Shown: positions 1 to 12,195 of the stretch, in pieces
How positions within the stretch are numbered: the stretch's first letter is position 1
Layout of the letters: every line of letters starts with the position of its first letter
Source: Vandiemenella viatica
Lineage: Eukaryota > Arthropoda > Insecta > Orthoptera > Morabidae
NCBI GenBank assembly: GCA_031002005.1
Contig: JARYHS010008074.1
Coordinates: 272,615,930 to 272,679,929, forward strand
Reading direction: 5' to 3'
DNA: 64,000 nt
Made by a program: the position numbers and the translations under genes
The notes under the pieces: model-generated
Database searches by the model: none
The model's input: only the letters and a program-made list of their open reading frames with translations
Told to the model about the DNA's origin: nothing

Positions 1-117
1 GTGCCCAGTTGGTAATGATAAGCCAGTTCTCACCTTCTGAGTTCCAAAATGCTGCTTCAGTCCAAAAGGACTCTGATGGCGCGGAACGCAAAACTTGTTA
101 AGATTGTTGGTGCCATG

Positions 118-323
118 CAGGGCCGGCGTTAGGGAGGGGTAAGCGGGTCAAATGTACCCGGGCCCGCCGGCTGAACGGGGGCCCGATCATCGGCTGCAGG
201 GGCCCCCAGGCCTCGAAGCCAAGAATCCGCCTATTGTCGCCTGGCTATTTTTGTAGAGCTAAAAAAAAAAAAAAATAAGTCGCCCATTTTACCCCGGGCC
301 CGAAATTCCTAGCGCCGGCCCTG
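118..323. mobile_element. hAT-type MITE with 8-bp target duplication
   Basis: A 206-bp non-autonomous DNA element. It begins CAGGGCCGGCGTTAGG and ends with the inverted copy CCTAGCGCCGGCCCTG, so the terminal inverted repeats are about 16 bp with one mismatch. It is flanked on both sides by GTGCCATG (110-117 and 324-331), a perfect 8-bp target-site duplication as hAT transposases make. The inside is GC-rich with a 15-A run and no coding capacity. The family assignment rests on TIR start (CAGGG) and TSD length. The intact TSD argues for a fairly recent insertion. Confidence 0.85.
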
Positions 324-1189
324 GTGCCATGATAAGATATAGGGTGGCCAGGGTTCTGGGTGAAAACTGATTGTCTGTGTCCATTCATTCTGATGGCTTG
401 TGGATTTGTTGTCAGAACAATGTAGGAGGCTGGGCAATGGTTGCAGGTGAGTTGATATAAAGGTGGGAGGAAACACATGTGGTATGTCCTATGATGGGGA
501 AGCTTTCCCCAGTTATGGGGTTGGTGAAGGTGGTGGAAGGCACATGCATACTGCATAATTTGCAGTGGGATCTGTTGCAAGGAAACTGACATTGGGGCTG
601 TCTTGCAGGCTGGGGGGGCCCTGTGTTTATGGACCAAAGGTTCGTTGAGGTTTGTAAAAATTAGTATGAATTTGATTTACTCAAAAGGTGCTGGTAAGCA
701 AATTAAAATAAAATGATAGAGAGAGACCATAGTCCCTATCACCAAAATAGGTCCATACAGTGTTGCTTTGTGATAGTTAACAGATGAGTGCAGAAATTAT
801 TTTATCAATTATATATGGAAGCATGTTACTAAAAAGTTAACCAGTTACACAAATTGCTTGCTTTTTCATGCTGTGTAATGTAAAACGTTGTCAGTGACTA
901 ACGTTCATTTTATTTGTTCACATAATTACTTCCACTGAGAAAGTTTTTGAGGAAATATTGAAATTAATTTTAGGCAATACAGCAGCATCTTCAAACGAAA
1001 CCACCTAGTCCGTTTTATAATTCATCTGTGCAAATGTTGTCACGCTGCACTCCTACTCCTCCTTCTCTAATGATGAGAAAGATATTTTCTGCAACTTCAC
1101 AAAATATTCAGTTTGAAGCTCATCTTACAATTACTATTATAACAATGAATTATATGATAAAATACACATATAAAAATAGTTTCCTGTAA
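324..1189. other. Non-coding stretch, nothing recognised
   Basis: AT-rich sequence between the hAT MITE and the antisense LINE. A 130-codon antisense frame spans about 245-637, but it overlaps the MITE, is of low complexity and matches nothing I know, so I do not call it a gene. This is probably intron or 5' flank of the BCOR-like gene whose first visible exon starts at 4316. Confidence 0.5.
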
Positions 1190-3430
1190 AAGCTTGTCAC
1201 CTTCATTATTATTATCAGCCAGTTCAATCTTTTACTGATGTGGCCTCTCAGTCATGATTTCAGCTTGAACTTGAGCAATTTCATCCAGGTTGAACGATCA
1301 TGGGCAATACTCCGCCAGTTAACTCCGACAACTCTGCATATGTCCTTGCCCCAGCGGTCTGTGATCTCTTGGGCTCCTTTTTAACATTGTTTTTGTCCAT
1401 CTTTGGTCTTTTCTCCACGCAATATGGCTGGCCCATTGCCACCTGAAGGATGCTGTCTTCTCTAAAATGTCTGTGATCTTTGCAACTGACCTAATGTTAG
1501 TTGCTCTTTTCTTATCTTTTCTATTTAAGCCTAACATTGACCTTTCCATTTCTCTTTGGGCAGTCCTAAGTTTATTTTTTGTTTATTCATTTAGAGTCCA
1601 GATCTCAGTCATATGTAAGCACAGGACAAATGCACTGGTCATATACTATTTGCTTTAAATTTGTGGCATTTTAGATTTCAAGACAATAGAATGTCTCCCA
1701 AATGCTTGCCATCCCCGCTTGATTTTTGGTCTTACATCATGTTTACAAGCTTGCCAAGATAAATATACTCACTGACATTTTCTAAAGATTCATTACCTAC
1801 TTGTACATTCCCTCTGTGGCCCATTTGTTACGTATAATTTTTGTTTTTTAAAGATTCATTCTCAGGCCAACTGCTTTACACTCAGAGGCGAAATCAGTAA
1901 CGAAGGTTTGGAGTTCATCAAGGTTGTTAGCAACAAGTGCAATGTCATCAGAAAATCTCAAGTTGTTAAATCTTCTGTCATTAATTCTAATTACCTTTTC
2001 CGTCCATTCTAGCTTTGACATTGCCATCTCCAACACAGCTGAAAATAATTTTGGAGAGATGAGATCACCTCGTTTAACACCTCTTTCAATTCTGAACTCA
2101 GTAGTTGGTTTTCTGACATTGACAAAGGCTGAGGAGGTGACATAGATGTTGTGGAGCACTTTAATATAAGCTGTATCCACAGTTCAGCTAATGCTTGCAG
2201 GATGGCCTTGTGACTTATTGAATCTAATGCCTTTTCGAAATCTACAAAGGCTACACAAAAAGGCATTGGGTATTTGTTTGCACAGCTAATTAGTTCTTGC
2301 AGGGCAAGAATGTGTTCAATTGTGATAAAGCTGCTGTGGAATTCTGTTTGCTCAATGGGTTTGACAGAATCAAGGGAGGAACTAATTCGGTTCAACAAGA
2401 TCTTTGTACAGAGCAGCCAGCAAGACACAGGTCAGTAATTTTGGATATTATGAATACTTCCCTATTTGTGTAGCAGAATGATTTTAGCTTTATTCCCTGA
2501 AGAAGTGATAAATGAAGGCAGCAAGAGAAGACTTTAGCCAAGTGACTTGAGAGTTTCTTCGCCAACTAACTTCAAAATATCAATGGAGAGAGACTGTTGT
2601 CATACCTGCCGTTCCTTTTTTCATGTTATCTATAGCATAACTGATTTCAGATGGAAGTATATCTGGCACTGTATATACATTTGAGGGGTTGGAGGATATC
2701 GGAGTTTCCTCTAAGCTGTCATATGGGTTACTATAAAAACCTCTGAATTTCAAAATTTCATTTTTGTCAGTAATTCTGTCATTGTTTCCATCCGTTGCTA
2801 TTATCTACTTCTGACTAAATATAAGCTTTTGCTTCACTCTCTTTAAGCCTGTTTCATTTTCTAGACTTTCCCTTACAACATTCTCATTGCACAACTTTAT
2901 ATCAGACTTCATGTTTTTCTTGAAAGTTTTACACAGCTCAGAATTCTCTATCGTGTCATAATCGGACCGAATCTTCATTTCCTCTTTTTGTTCTGTACAG
3001 CTTTTGTTTTATTGCTGAATTTGCTCTTTTTGGATATTGTTAGGCCAGAAGCCACCAACTTCTTGTACAGTCTGCTAAGTCTTCTTCTTTGGTTTCTTGA
3101 AGCTTTTCCTGGAGTGTCCATTGGAATTCTTCTTTGCTTTCCTTCAAGTTTTTAATATTAATAATTTTGGTCTTGTTACTTATGAGTGTTTCTTTCTGCC
3201 CTTACATTTATTTCAATCTTTGCTCTTACTAATTGGTGGTCACTGCTAGTGGTAAACTTGTTCAGAACTGAGACATCTTTAACAATGTGAGGAGTATTCA
3301 AAAGAACAAAATCTGTCTCATTTTTAAAGCTGGAGTTTGGGCTTCTCCATGTCCACCTTCTGGATAAATGAAAATAAAAGATATGCCCTGCATGAACATC
3401 AATATCACTTCTTTCTGCTAACACACTGCA
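1190..3430 (-). mobile_element. RTE-like LINE, 5'-truncated and decayed
   Basis: Reading the minus strand from 3430 leftward, fragments appear in the order expected of one LINE protein. The endonuclease C-terminus (3176-3424) has a SDHQLVRAKI motif. Reverse transcriptase pieces follow: 2009-2428 with EFHSS..TIEHI and AFVDFEKALDSI, then 1848-2180 with ERGVKRGDLISPKLFS and FSDDIALVANN, a degenerate FADD box. The C-terminal piece (1319-1549) has RWQWASHIA, typical of RTE-like LINEs, and continues to about 1250 as GVNWRSIAHDRSTW. A short TAATAA-type tail lies near 1210-1220. Frames shift several times and stops are present, so this is a dead copy. The 5' end is missing near 3430. Jockey/CR1 affiliation is less likely given the C-terminal motif. 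A related copy lies on the plus strand at 53.1-54.5 kb. Confidence 0.8.
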
Positions 3431-4315
3431 TAGAGGATTCTATTCCACAGCATCACTCATCATAAACACAAATCAAATAACTTTGAAACTAGTAAAACAC
3501 ACGAAACATTTCCAAAGCTACATACCGACTGGCCAGCAAATATCTTGCAACCCTGCTGACTCAACTACAGGCCAGAGAGGTAGTGCAGGCAGGGGATGGA
3601 GGGAAGACTAAGTGACCTTGGCAGGACTATTTTGTTGATGGGGACCATAGTCACCTTACAAAGATGATTTTATGATGATGTCATAAAAATAAACCCAACT
3701 CGCACACTTATTTATTTTAGATGTAAATCTTTCATCTGCTGAAGAAAATGTGTGCAAGGTCCAGTATAGAGTAAAAATTGTAATCCTCACAGAAGATAAT
3801 GCAACAGCATTAATACAGATCAGAAGCTGGTTTTTCCTAGCTAGCCCCTTTCATCTTTGCTAGCCCTTATTGCTTATACAAAATCATTTTGTGAAGGCAA
3901 CCTAGGGAATGTCTCTTATAAGCTAAAATTCAATAACTAACAAAATTTTAGAGTAATGTAGTAAAATTTCATAAAAATTTGATGCTTTTAATCCAGGTTA
4001 TGATAGAAAATGTTGACATTAAGCAACCTATGTAAATATACTTTATTTGAAACTTAGCACTGTTACTGACATGTTTTTCTTTACTGTAGGCAGTTTTCAA
4101 GAACTATTTAGTTCTGTTTTATGCAAGTGTTATGGCCACAAATTAGTCACATTTTGGCAAAAATCTCGAGGAAAGGGTTGATCGTCAATAAAGTGTTTTT
4201 GTTATATCATGTAAATGGTTAAGATATATTAAGACAGTTTAACATTGTACATTAACTTTTTAAATCTGTTTACTCCTATTGTGAAGAGTTTACTTAGGAA
4301 GTTTTCTAACTTCAG
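3431..4315. other. Intron sequence upstream of first visible BCOR-like exon
   Basis: AT-rich, no ORF and no repeat that I recognise. It ends in a pyrimidine-rich tract and the acceptor TTCAG (4311-4315). Confidence 0.6.
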
Positions 4316-5053
4316 GGTTCTGGCAACGAATTTCGCCCCGGCTGGGAGGAAGAAATGTACCGTTTCAAGCAGTCGCTGAGAATGCCACCATCTCTCATAA
4401 ATATACCACGCCCTCCTCGTTCTGCCTCACTCCCTGACCTAGACAAACAACATGCTTCCTCACCTTATACAGCTGACAGTTGTTCTGATATAGACTCTCG
4501 CTCCAGTTGGAACCCTTCTGCTGTGGCTCGAGCATCTGCAGAGGATGACGCTGCTTCAGGAGTTGCTGGACGATCCTCAGCTGCAAACACAATAGCAGAC
4601 GTGTTGGCTGACAGGTACAAGCTACATCGTAATGCACGTAAGAAGACTTCAGGACCACGTGTTGTTCCACGTCCAGCTTCGGATGAACCAGAACTGCTGC
4701 CTTCTCCTGGTGGTAATGGGGGCACAGAACCTGGGCCCAGTGATAGAAGCCGACCAGCAACAGACTTCCACCAGGCCTTCAGGCAAAATGGTGGCATACT
4801 GGGTGACCGCTATGCTGCTCTTCTACGCCGTACTCGCACCGAGTCACGAGTGGTGCGGAGACGCGCAGTTCTTCGGGAGGTGTTTGGTGCTGAAGAACCC
4901 CGTCCAGCATCTGCTCCACCTGGTCCACCTGCCACAATTGAACGTAGTGCAGCTTTGATCCGTAGCAATAAGGCTGTACTCAACTCAAAGCGGCATCTCA
5001 CTCAGGGTTGCAAACGCAACCATGATCTCCTACGGGTTCTCGCTGCTAATAAG
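4316..5053 (+). CDS. BCOR: BCOR-like corepressor, exon encoding the linker before the ankyrin repeats
   Basis: This is the first of six visible exons of a BCOR/BCORL1-type corepressor. In vertebrates BCOR is a nuclear subunit of the variant Polycomb complex PRC1.1, which mono-ubiquitinates histone H2A. The exon is 738 bp (246 codons), open from the acceptor TTCAG at 4311-4315 to the donor AAG|GTAATA at 5053. Both ends are in phase 0. The start reads GSGNEFRPGWEEEMYRFKQ, followed by SLRMPPSLINIPRPPRS, a conserved-looking block. The rest is serine/proline/alanine-rich and probably disordered, with arginine-rich stretches such as RVVRRRAVLR that could serve as nuclear localisation signals. The reading frame carries on 5 codons past the donor and then reaches a stop, consistent with intron. 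The true start codon lies left of the window. Identity is inferred from the downstream ankyrin and PUFD exons. Confidence 0.85.
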
Positions 5054-7219
5054 GTAATACACATTGCATTGCATTGCACTCTTTCACAGTATACTTTCTA
5101 ATGTTTCATAGTTCTACTGTTTATTTGTATACTTTTTTTTGTAATAATGAAAGTCATCCTTTATTTATTTCTGCTTACTTACTATGTCCTCATATTTTGA
5201 GTTTCATGCAGATGATTTTTTTCCATTTGAAAAGTCAAGTTTGATGCCTATATTAAAAAAAAAAAAAATCTTTTAAGAGAATTGCTGATCACATTTAATT
5301 TGACAAATTGTATGTACCTCCTGTCATGCTCATATAAATACATCTAATTGGCCTCAAACTTCCAGTGGCTGGACTAGTGCAGAGTATGCCAGTGTGTTAT
5401 TTCTGGCAGTGAATAACAGACTACCACTTTTGAAACCCTCACCTTTCTCCTACACTCCCAGGAACATTCCTAGAGTACAATAAAACTAGCTGATCCATTC
5501 ACTCCATCTTCAGTCTTTCCTCATAAATCTTTTCACATGCTTGCATCATGTTGGTGAACCAATTTTTTATGCACTGCTATATGTTGCTGTTATAAATTTT
5601 CAAGTGCTCTTGAAGTTATCAAAATCTCATGTATCACCCAAATTCAAAAAATATTTTTTGAAAATCTAGCGACATCCTTGATGAAACCCCATCTTTGAAA
5701 CCACCAAAACCTGTGATTTCTTCCTACCTATTCAAAGGCTATTAATGTTTGTTTCTTTAATTTGTTTTCTTAATTTTTTCTTAATTACTTTCTACTATGG
5801 TTCCTGATCAAATTAATGTAATAAACTAGAAAAAATGGATGGAAATTTGAAGGAGAAGATGGAAAAATCATCTGTCGTAATCCATACACCTTCCTCTCCG
5901 CCATACGCCACCCCTCAATAATTGCAACATACGCCAGCTCCTCCATACACCTTCCCCACCCCCATACGCCACCCCTCCATAATTGCAATGTACGCTGGCT
6001 CCTCCAGTTAAGGATTAATATTTAATTTTCATACATCATTTGCATTCCACAAACAACCTCTTCTTGAATTATTTTGGCAGATGATGACCAGTTTTCTGTC
6101 TTCATCTCACATTGTCGTCACCATAAACCACCATCAGTGCTTGATGATTTTTGTGAGCATGACATTTCCTCACAATTTCCATTAATCTTTCCATTCTTTA
6201 CTTCCTTTTTTCCCATTTCAACATTATTTATTTTTATGTTCCAATAAATATTTGCTAGACAATACAGTAAATTATAGGTAATATTGAACCAACTTGGCGT
6301 TGCTTGACTGTTTTGAATTGGATATTCATTGGAAATTGCTTTTTCAACTTACTGTACAGTGGGAATTAAATGAAATAATGTATTTGGCCATTTTATCAGC
6401 TTTAGAGACACATATTAAAGTACTGCTAGTTTAGGAAACAAACAATATAATTTAAAACAATATTGAAATTACTTTATATGATGACCCATTAGGATAAGTG
6501 GTAAACAAAATGGTAAAGGATTTTGTTCCTTGGCAGCACCCATAATCAAATAACTGAACCTAGTAAAGCAATATGTATAATTTTGCTGCTTGAAACTTGT
6601 GAAATGAGCTAGGAACATTTAATACAGCTGTGGGACTAAATGCAAGTATGAATGTGTTATTTTCTGTAACAGCTTGATCTTTCAATCTCTGTTTAATAAC
6701 TTTTGCCAACAATTGCAGTTGCAATAATTTTGCCACTGAAAATACTTTTCTAATCTGTAGACCGAAATTATAGTCAGGAAGAAGTGATAGCGTCAAAGTA
6801 TCATGTAATCATAGTCTTATAAAATTGAAATTCAGTAGTCTCCAAAACCTTCTATTAATTTGCAGAAACATTGGTTTTACTTATTTTGTAGAGAGACTTT
6901 ATAGCAATTGTTTTAAGTTTAGATTTTGACTTTGTAATATTTCTTAATGTTTCTGGATGCTCCTAGAAGATGTTTCATAGTACAATAGTCAAGAGTAGAT
7001 TTGGCTTCACTGTTCTGTTCAACTTAATTGGTTGTAATAATACTACAAACTATGGTGAATGTCATCATCAATTGCCAAATGCAAGTGACAAGCAGTTTGT
7101 CAGTTACTGTATGTTTTCAGATTTGGATCACTAGAAAACTACTCCCTTTAAGTATGCTTATGCATTTAACAGATTTGGTCAAACCATTTTATTTCAGGAA
7201 CAAAGGGAATGGTTATAAC
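5054..7219. other. Intron, first part
   Basis: AT-rich intron of the BCOR-like gene. Apart from the minisatellite near 5.88-6.0 kb I see no gene or recognisable transposon here. Confidence 0.6.
5881..6005. repeat. Two-copy tandem repeat, unit about 62 bp
   Basis: Two adjacent units each run from CCATACACCTTCC through CCATACGCCACCCCTC and AATTGCAA to CTCCTCC. They differ at a few positions (for example GCCAGCTCC against GCTGGCTCC). The repeat is intronic, with no known function. Confidence 0.7.
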
Positions 7220-8863
7220 TAGGGTTCGGATCTTTAGGAAAAGTCATATTTTTTCCCTGCCTTCTTTTTAAGCTGAAATGCTGAATTAAACACTGATTCA
7301 ACGTTTCTAATTGTATTTAAATGTATTTTATAAAGCATGAATATGCATATTCAGGCCATATTCCTAATTTTGGCATATTGCAATCTTTTTGTGGTCATAT
7401 GGTCATATTTTGAGATAAAATCTGGTAAATTTTTTATTATTATTTTTTTATTTTTTTATTTTTAATAGAAGTTATAGAGCAGAAGAAATTAAGATAAATA
7501 TTAACAGAAATATACTCCGTTTACACATTGGAGAAAGAAACTAAACTAATTGTCACTGAATTGGTCAGAATCACCAGTCAGTTATAAATTATTGTCACTC
7601 TCTAAACTTTAATAATCCGCCAGAATTTTAAATTCGACAATGCAGCAGCAGCATGCCTGTGTCGAGCTGTGTCAATGTCTCACTTGCAGCCGTAACGTGG
7701 GAATTGAGTCCACTGCAGTGATCCACCGATGAGTTGAGAGGAACCATTTGGCTTCCTATGGTTCAGAAAAGGACAAACTGCTGCTTAACGGGAAACCCCT
7801 CCCTACCAAGGTCAGGTATTCTCCGCATATCAGGCTCTTTGCATCAAAACAAGCACAAATCCTTTGGCCACTCACACGCTGTCACCAATGCTTTTGAAAA
7901 TAATCCTCAACCAGTGTTAAATCTGCAGTGGATCAGTGTGTACCACCATGCCGAAAACAAAATTTTCGGAAAGTGCAACATTACAGAGTTACATAAAGGA
8001 ATTTGAAGAGGAGTGTTTTAGTACATATGAGTGCAGATGAAAGAGTTCTGTTCTGTAAATTATGTGAAACTAAAGTAACTGCAACAAAGCGATTTCATCT
8101 GCAGCAGCATTGCAATACATCAAAACACAAGAATAACGTACCACGGCATTCAACTCAACAAAGCAAACAGCAACCGTTTTTTTTTGATACATCTACAGCT
8201 TCGTCGTCTTCCAAATTGTCAATTTTTTCTAAAGAACTCTGTGAAATGATGGTATCAGCCAACATCCCATTTAATATAGTGAACAATGATCATTTCAAAT
8301 CGTTCTTGGAGAAATACACAACAGATGCGATTCCAACCGAATCAACATTGAGGAAGAACTATTTATCATCTTGTTATGAAAATTTATTGCAGACAATTGC
8401 AATTAAGATAGGCAACAATAAGATCTAGGTATCAGTGGATGAAGACACTGATGCTTGTGGGAGATAGGTTGTAAATGTTATTGTTGGAACCCTACTTTCT
8501 GACAGACCAGGTGATATATTTTTACTGGACTGTGAAGTTCTAGAATCAGTAAACCACTCAACAATTGCTGTACATTTCGACCATGCTATGAAACTGTTAT
8601 GGAATGGTGAAGTTAAGCGAGATCTTGTCTTACTAATTTCCCAATGGTACAGTGAGGCACGGAAGGAAATTATGCTGTCTACATGAAAGTGGCACTGCTA
8701 CATAAAATAAATGATGTATATTTGTGCATGTTTTAATGTATAGTAAATTTAATGTCTGGTCATATTTTGTCTCTTTTATGTCATATTTACCCATTTTTAA
8801 GGTCATATTTGCCTGCATATTTCTCGATATATATTTTTTTTGGTCATAAAGATACGAACTCTA
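7220..8863 (+). mobile_element. hAT transposon remnant with BED-finger gene
   Basis: A 1.64-kb element. It begins TAGGGTTCGGATCTTTAGG and ends with the inverted form of TAGAGTTCGTATCTTTATG, giving TIRs of about 19 bp with four mismatches. Flanks are GTTATAAC (7212-7219) and GTTATTAC (8864-8871), an 8-bp target duplication matching at 7 of 8 positions, as expected for hAT. The interior carries a decayed transposase whose N-terminus resembles the BED-finger family that also gave rise to vertebrate CGGBP1. The long catalytic C-terminal part, including the dimerisation domain, is absent, so the element is non-autonomous. Confidence 0.8.
7948..8610 (+). pseudogene. hAT transposase remnant, BED zinc finger (CGGBP1-like)
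   Basis: An ATG at 7948 opens MPKTKFSESATLQSYIKEF, which runs to a stop at 8038. One frame over, the protein continues from about 8027 as ADERVLFCKLCETKV..HLQQHCNTSKH, a C-X2-C...H..H BED-type zinc finger. The rest of the piece runs through a basic, serine-rich linker to a stop at 8426-8428. Beyond that stop the sequence still reads SVDEDTDACGR and GTLLSDRPGDIF with further stops, resembling the start of a hAT catalytic domain. At least one frameshift and two stops show that it is not functional. hAT elements with this finger bind their own ends, so the role is inferred from family. Confidence 0.75.
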
Positions 8864-8871
8864 GTTATTAC

Positions 8872-9459
8872 CACCACTAGCATACACTGCATAAACTCGC
8901 TTGAAATGAACTTGTTGTCTCAGGTAGGACGTTGTTGTATATATGTCACAGACATCCAAAGCGGGATGCAGTACACATGGTGCAGATAGTGCTTCCAGAA
9001 TAGAGTTTTTCAGTACTGTGTGAAATATGTTGTTAACATTGTTGGCTAGTATATTGATGAAGAAGAATGTTGTACTTTTATTTTCAACATAATTCTTTAA
9101 GATCTATTCCGTTCTTAGACATGACAGTTTGAATTTAACCTTAGATTTAGGACCATTTTGAATGCAGGGCTCTGTTGTTAAGCCAAATTCATTCTATTTG
9201 ACTCATCAACTCCAAAGAACATGTGAAGGAAGTTGCAGGTTTGGTGAGCTGAAAATCCTAAGTGTCGTTTATAACTGACAGTTGTTTTGTGTGGTGTTAG
9301 TAGTTTTCTCATCTTCATGAAAATGTAAATTGATGTGTAGGTAGTGATGTGTAGGTGGGATTATACATTTAACAATTGGATCTAAAATTTATTTTCTAAC
9401 TAAGTTTTTTTTCTTTTGCTAATCATATTTGGAGATGTGGCTTTACAGTTCTTCAGGTC
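8872..9459. other. Intron, nothing recognised
   Basis: AT-rich intron between the hAT element and an old SINE. No ORF or structured repeat was seen. Confidence 0.5.
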
Positions 9460-9640
9460 AGGTAGAGGGTTGGTGGCAAGGAACTGGAAGCAATTTAGCT
9501 ATAGTCTTTTGGAGAAACTGACCTGGCATAGCCTGGAGTGGTTCAAGAAACCATGTAAAACCGTAACCTGGATAGCCAAAGTGGACCTGTATATTCCTAA
9601 ATGCCAGGAAAGAGAATTAACTGCTTACATCCAGACTCCA
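9460..9640 (-). mobile_element. Old tRNA-SINE body, antisense
   Basis: The segment CCTGGAGTGGTTCAAGAAAC plus CATGTAAAACC..CCTGGATAGCC near 9533-9580 is the reverse complement of the body shared by the SINEs at 34.6, 42.9 and 46.2 kb (catccagatttgggttttcc / atggtttccccaaatcactcc). The match is diverged and the tRNA-like head is not clear, so limits are approximate. Confidence 0.55.
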
Positions 9641-9784
9641 TACTGAGGCTTGTTTAATTTCTTGTGCTTTTTTGACCAGTGTATGTGTTAGAATTTGGTG
9701 TGGAGTATGTTTTATTTGCAGGTGATCTGAAAGGTTCTTGCAAGTGAAATAGATTTAAATGACACCACACAGTTGTTCATAATT

Positions 9785-10848
9785 GTCCATAACTATTAAT
9801 TTGGCTTCCTTAAGGCAGATACCTGGTAGGCTGTTTTGTAACATAAACAGATCACAAACAATGATGTGTGAGCGGGTGCATTGTCATGGTGCAACATCCA
9901 TAACTGATTCTCCCCCAATCCAGGCCTTTTCCTATGCACAGCACCTCTCAATCAAGTCAGAATTTTCTGGTAGACTTCCTTGTTTACCGATTGACCACGT
10001 GGTACAAATTCATGGTGCACAACCCCTTTGCAATCAAAAAACACGACCATCATCACCTTGATGTTCAACCGACTCATCCGCACTTTCTTTGGTCGAGGAG
10101 ATCCTTTCCCCAACCATTGTGAAGACTGCCTCTTTGTTTCCACATCATACCCATAAACCCATGTTTCATCGCTTGTTATGATGTTCTTGAGGAAGTTTTC
10201 ATCCTCATTTGCTTTTTCAAGCAGCTCCTCAGAGATCCTAGCTCGATTCTCCTTCTGGTCATCCATCAACAAGCGGGGCACCATTTTTGCACTGACATGA
10301 TGCCTTCCAAGTTTTTCTGTCAGGATGTGAGTGCAAGTTCCTAACTTATGCCAACTTCTTCAGCAACGTTACAGACAGTCAACCGGCGATTTTTACAAAT
10401 CACAGTGTGAACCCTCTCAACATGGTGATGGTCTGTTGATGTGGAAGGTCGACCAGATCTTGGATCTTCGGTAACCAAACTCCTGCACTACTTAAAGTGC
10501 TTAAACCATTTATAGCATTACGTTCGGCTCATACAGCCATCCCCGTATGCTTGTTTAAGCATTTGAAGTGTTTCAGTAAAAGTTTTCCCAAGTTTAACAC
10601 AAAATTTCACACAGACGCATTGCTCCTCCAATTCCTTCATTCTCGCTTTCTCACTAATCCAACGAGCACTCTGCGCATCACCTCACTCAACTGGCTGTCA
10701 CTCGTAAACTAATGCAGCGACCGGAGTGCGGCAAGTGGCAATCTCTTGCCGAGAGATTCTGCTAGTGTGCATGGCAGTCGGAGAATTTTATCTGCAGCCG
10801 TTGGCGTGCTATTTAATTAGTTCTGTCATTTTTTTTGAACACACCTCG
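9785..10848 (-). mobile_element. Mariner-like transposon, decayed
   Basis: On the minus strand the 5' TIR reads CGAGGTGTGTTCAAAAAAAA (ending at 10848, beside TA 10849-10850). The N-terminus starts near 10650 as MKELEEQCVCVKFCVKLGKT, followed by GRPSTSTDHHHVERV and NRRLTVCNVAEEVG, the paired helix-turn-helix of mariner transposases. The segment 9952-10284 keeps the first catalytic aspartate in TSDETWVYGYDVETKRQSSQW. The second is in WMLHHDNAPAHTSLF near 9850-9900. The third-aspartate region and the 3' TIR are missing, so the left end is truncated. Several stops and frameshifts lie between these blocks. Confidence 0.8.
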
Positions 10849-10850
10849 TA

Positions 10851-12195
10851 GTCTCTCCTGAACCCTTACACCCCATTTGTTGTATGTAGTCACCGTAAAT
10901 TTTGATTTAGTTATTTCGTATTTGTAGGTGTCTTTTTTTTTATCCATATATTTTTAAAAGATGAATGGGTTGTTTTACCTGGTTGAAAGAAGTAGTTTGT
11001 TGATGAGGTGAAGATGACACATTCAAGAAAAATTGATTGAGTTAACCAGATATTTCTGAAGAGAGAAGAGCACAGTGGGTTTCACAATTTAACAGGCATT
11101 ATGAAGCAAGGTCAAAGAAATTTTTCAACTATTTTAATTTGTATTTGAACTTGTTCAGCTATATTTTGGATATTGTCTAATATGAACTGTTGAAAAACAA
11201 TAATTTTCTGCTTTTGTCTCTTGCGTTGAAGTGGGTCATTAAAGAACATCTATTAAAATGAAATTTTGAACTTGCAATATATTTTAGGAAAATAATAGTA
11301 AACTATAAACTTGCAATCAAAATTCTCATTGGTTGTAACTAGTATACAAGTGTACATTTTACATGTTGTACATATTTTTAAAAAAATGAAGCTCACACTG
11401 ACTAGTTTAAGTCAAGCTTTCCATTGTTCAGGAGAATTCATGGATGATGCAGCATTCGTGATCTTGTAGCAAATGATCCAGCCTTTGCTTGTCTTTTTTA
11501 TGGGGTGAATCCAACCCTTCAATGTTTTCCATTTGATTTTAATTTACAATGCTTTCAGTTGCAGAAATTCCAACTGTCGACATGCAGTTACACGTCCTGT
11601 AGCACATACAAGTAAACGACTGCTCTACTTATTTAATTTGCTGTTTAACTGATGTGTTGACTGTTGTATAATATACCTAGCAGTGAATTGTCTTCTCTCA
11701 CTGTTTTAATTTAAATTATTCACTAGGTTATCTAACTTAAAATTTTTTGTGTGTGTTTGTCATAAACTTTCTTGGTTGCTATGTGTCAACTGAATGAACA
11801 GTATCTCTAAGTAAGTCAAACAGATCACTAATATCATATTAAACAAGTCTGCTGCCAACGCATGTTGCAGTATCACATACCATTTATCAGATGATCTATA
11901 AAGTTAATTGACTGAACTGTGAATTAAACGCATAGAGAGGTCACTTATTTTATTGTTACAATATGTGGACTTGTCACCATTAATTAGTCATGTATGTTTA
12001 TTTATATGCTCTAGTTATAAACACAATGACAGGAGTATACTAAGAATCAGATCCACGTAATGAGTTGGTAATTAAATGACTTGTTTAATTTTCCTTACAA
12101 TTAATTTTTATGGGGGATGAAGTGCATTGATGATGTAGAAGTTAAGGGTAGATGATTATGGCATGAAAATTTTTGGCATTAATCAAAAGAAAATA
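10851..12195. other. Intron, nothing recognised
   Basis: AT-rich intron with no ORF above background and no repeat that I could identify. Confidence 0.5.

Noticed and set aside
4395..4797. Antisense and alternative-frame ORFs of 108-121 codons across the first BCOR exon
   Set aside because: They are shadows of a GC-richer real exon; the plus-strand frame has the conserved linker, proper splice sites and phase.
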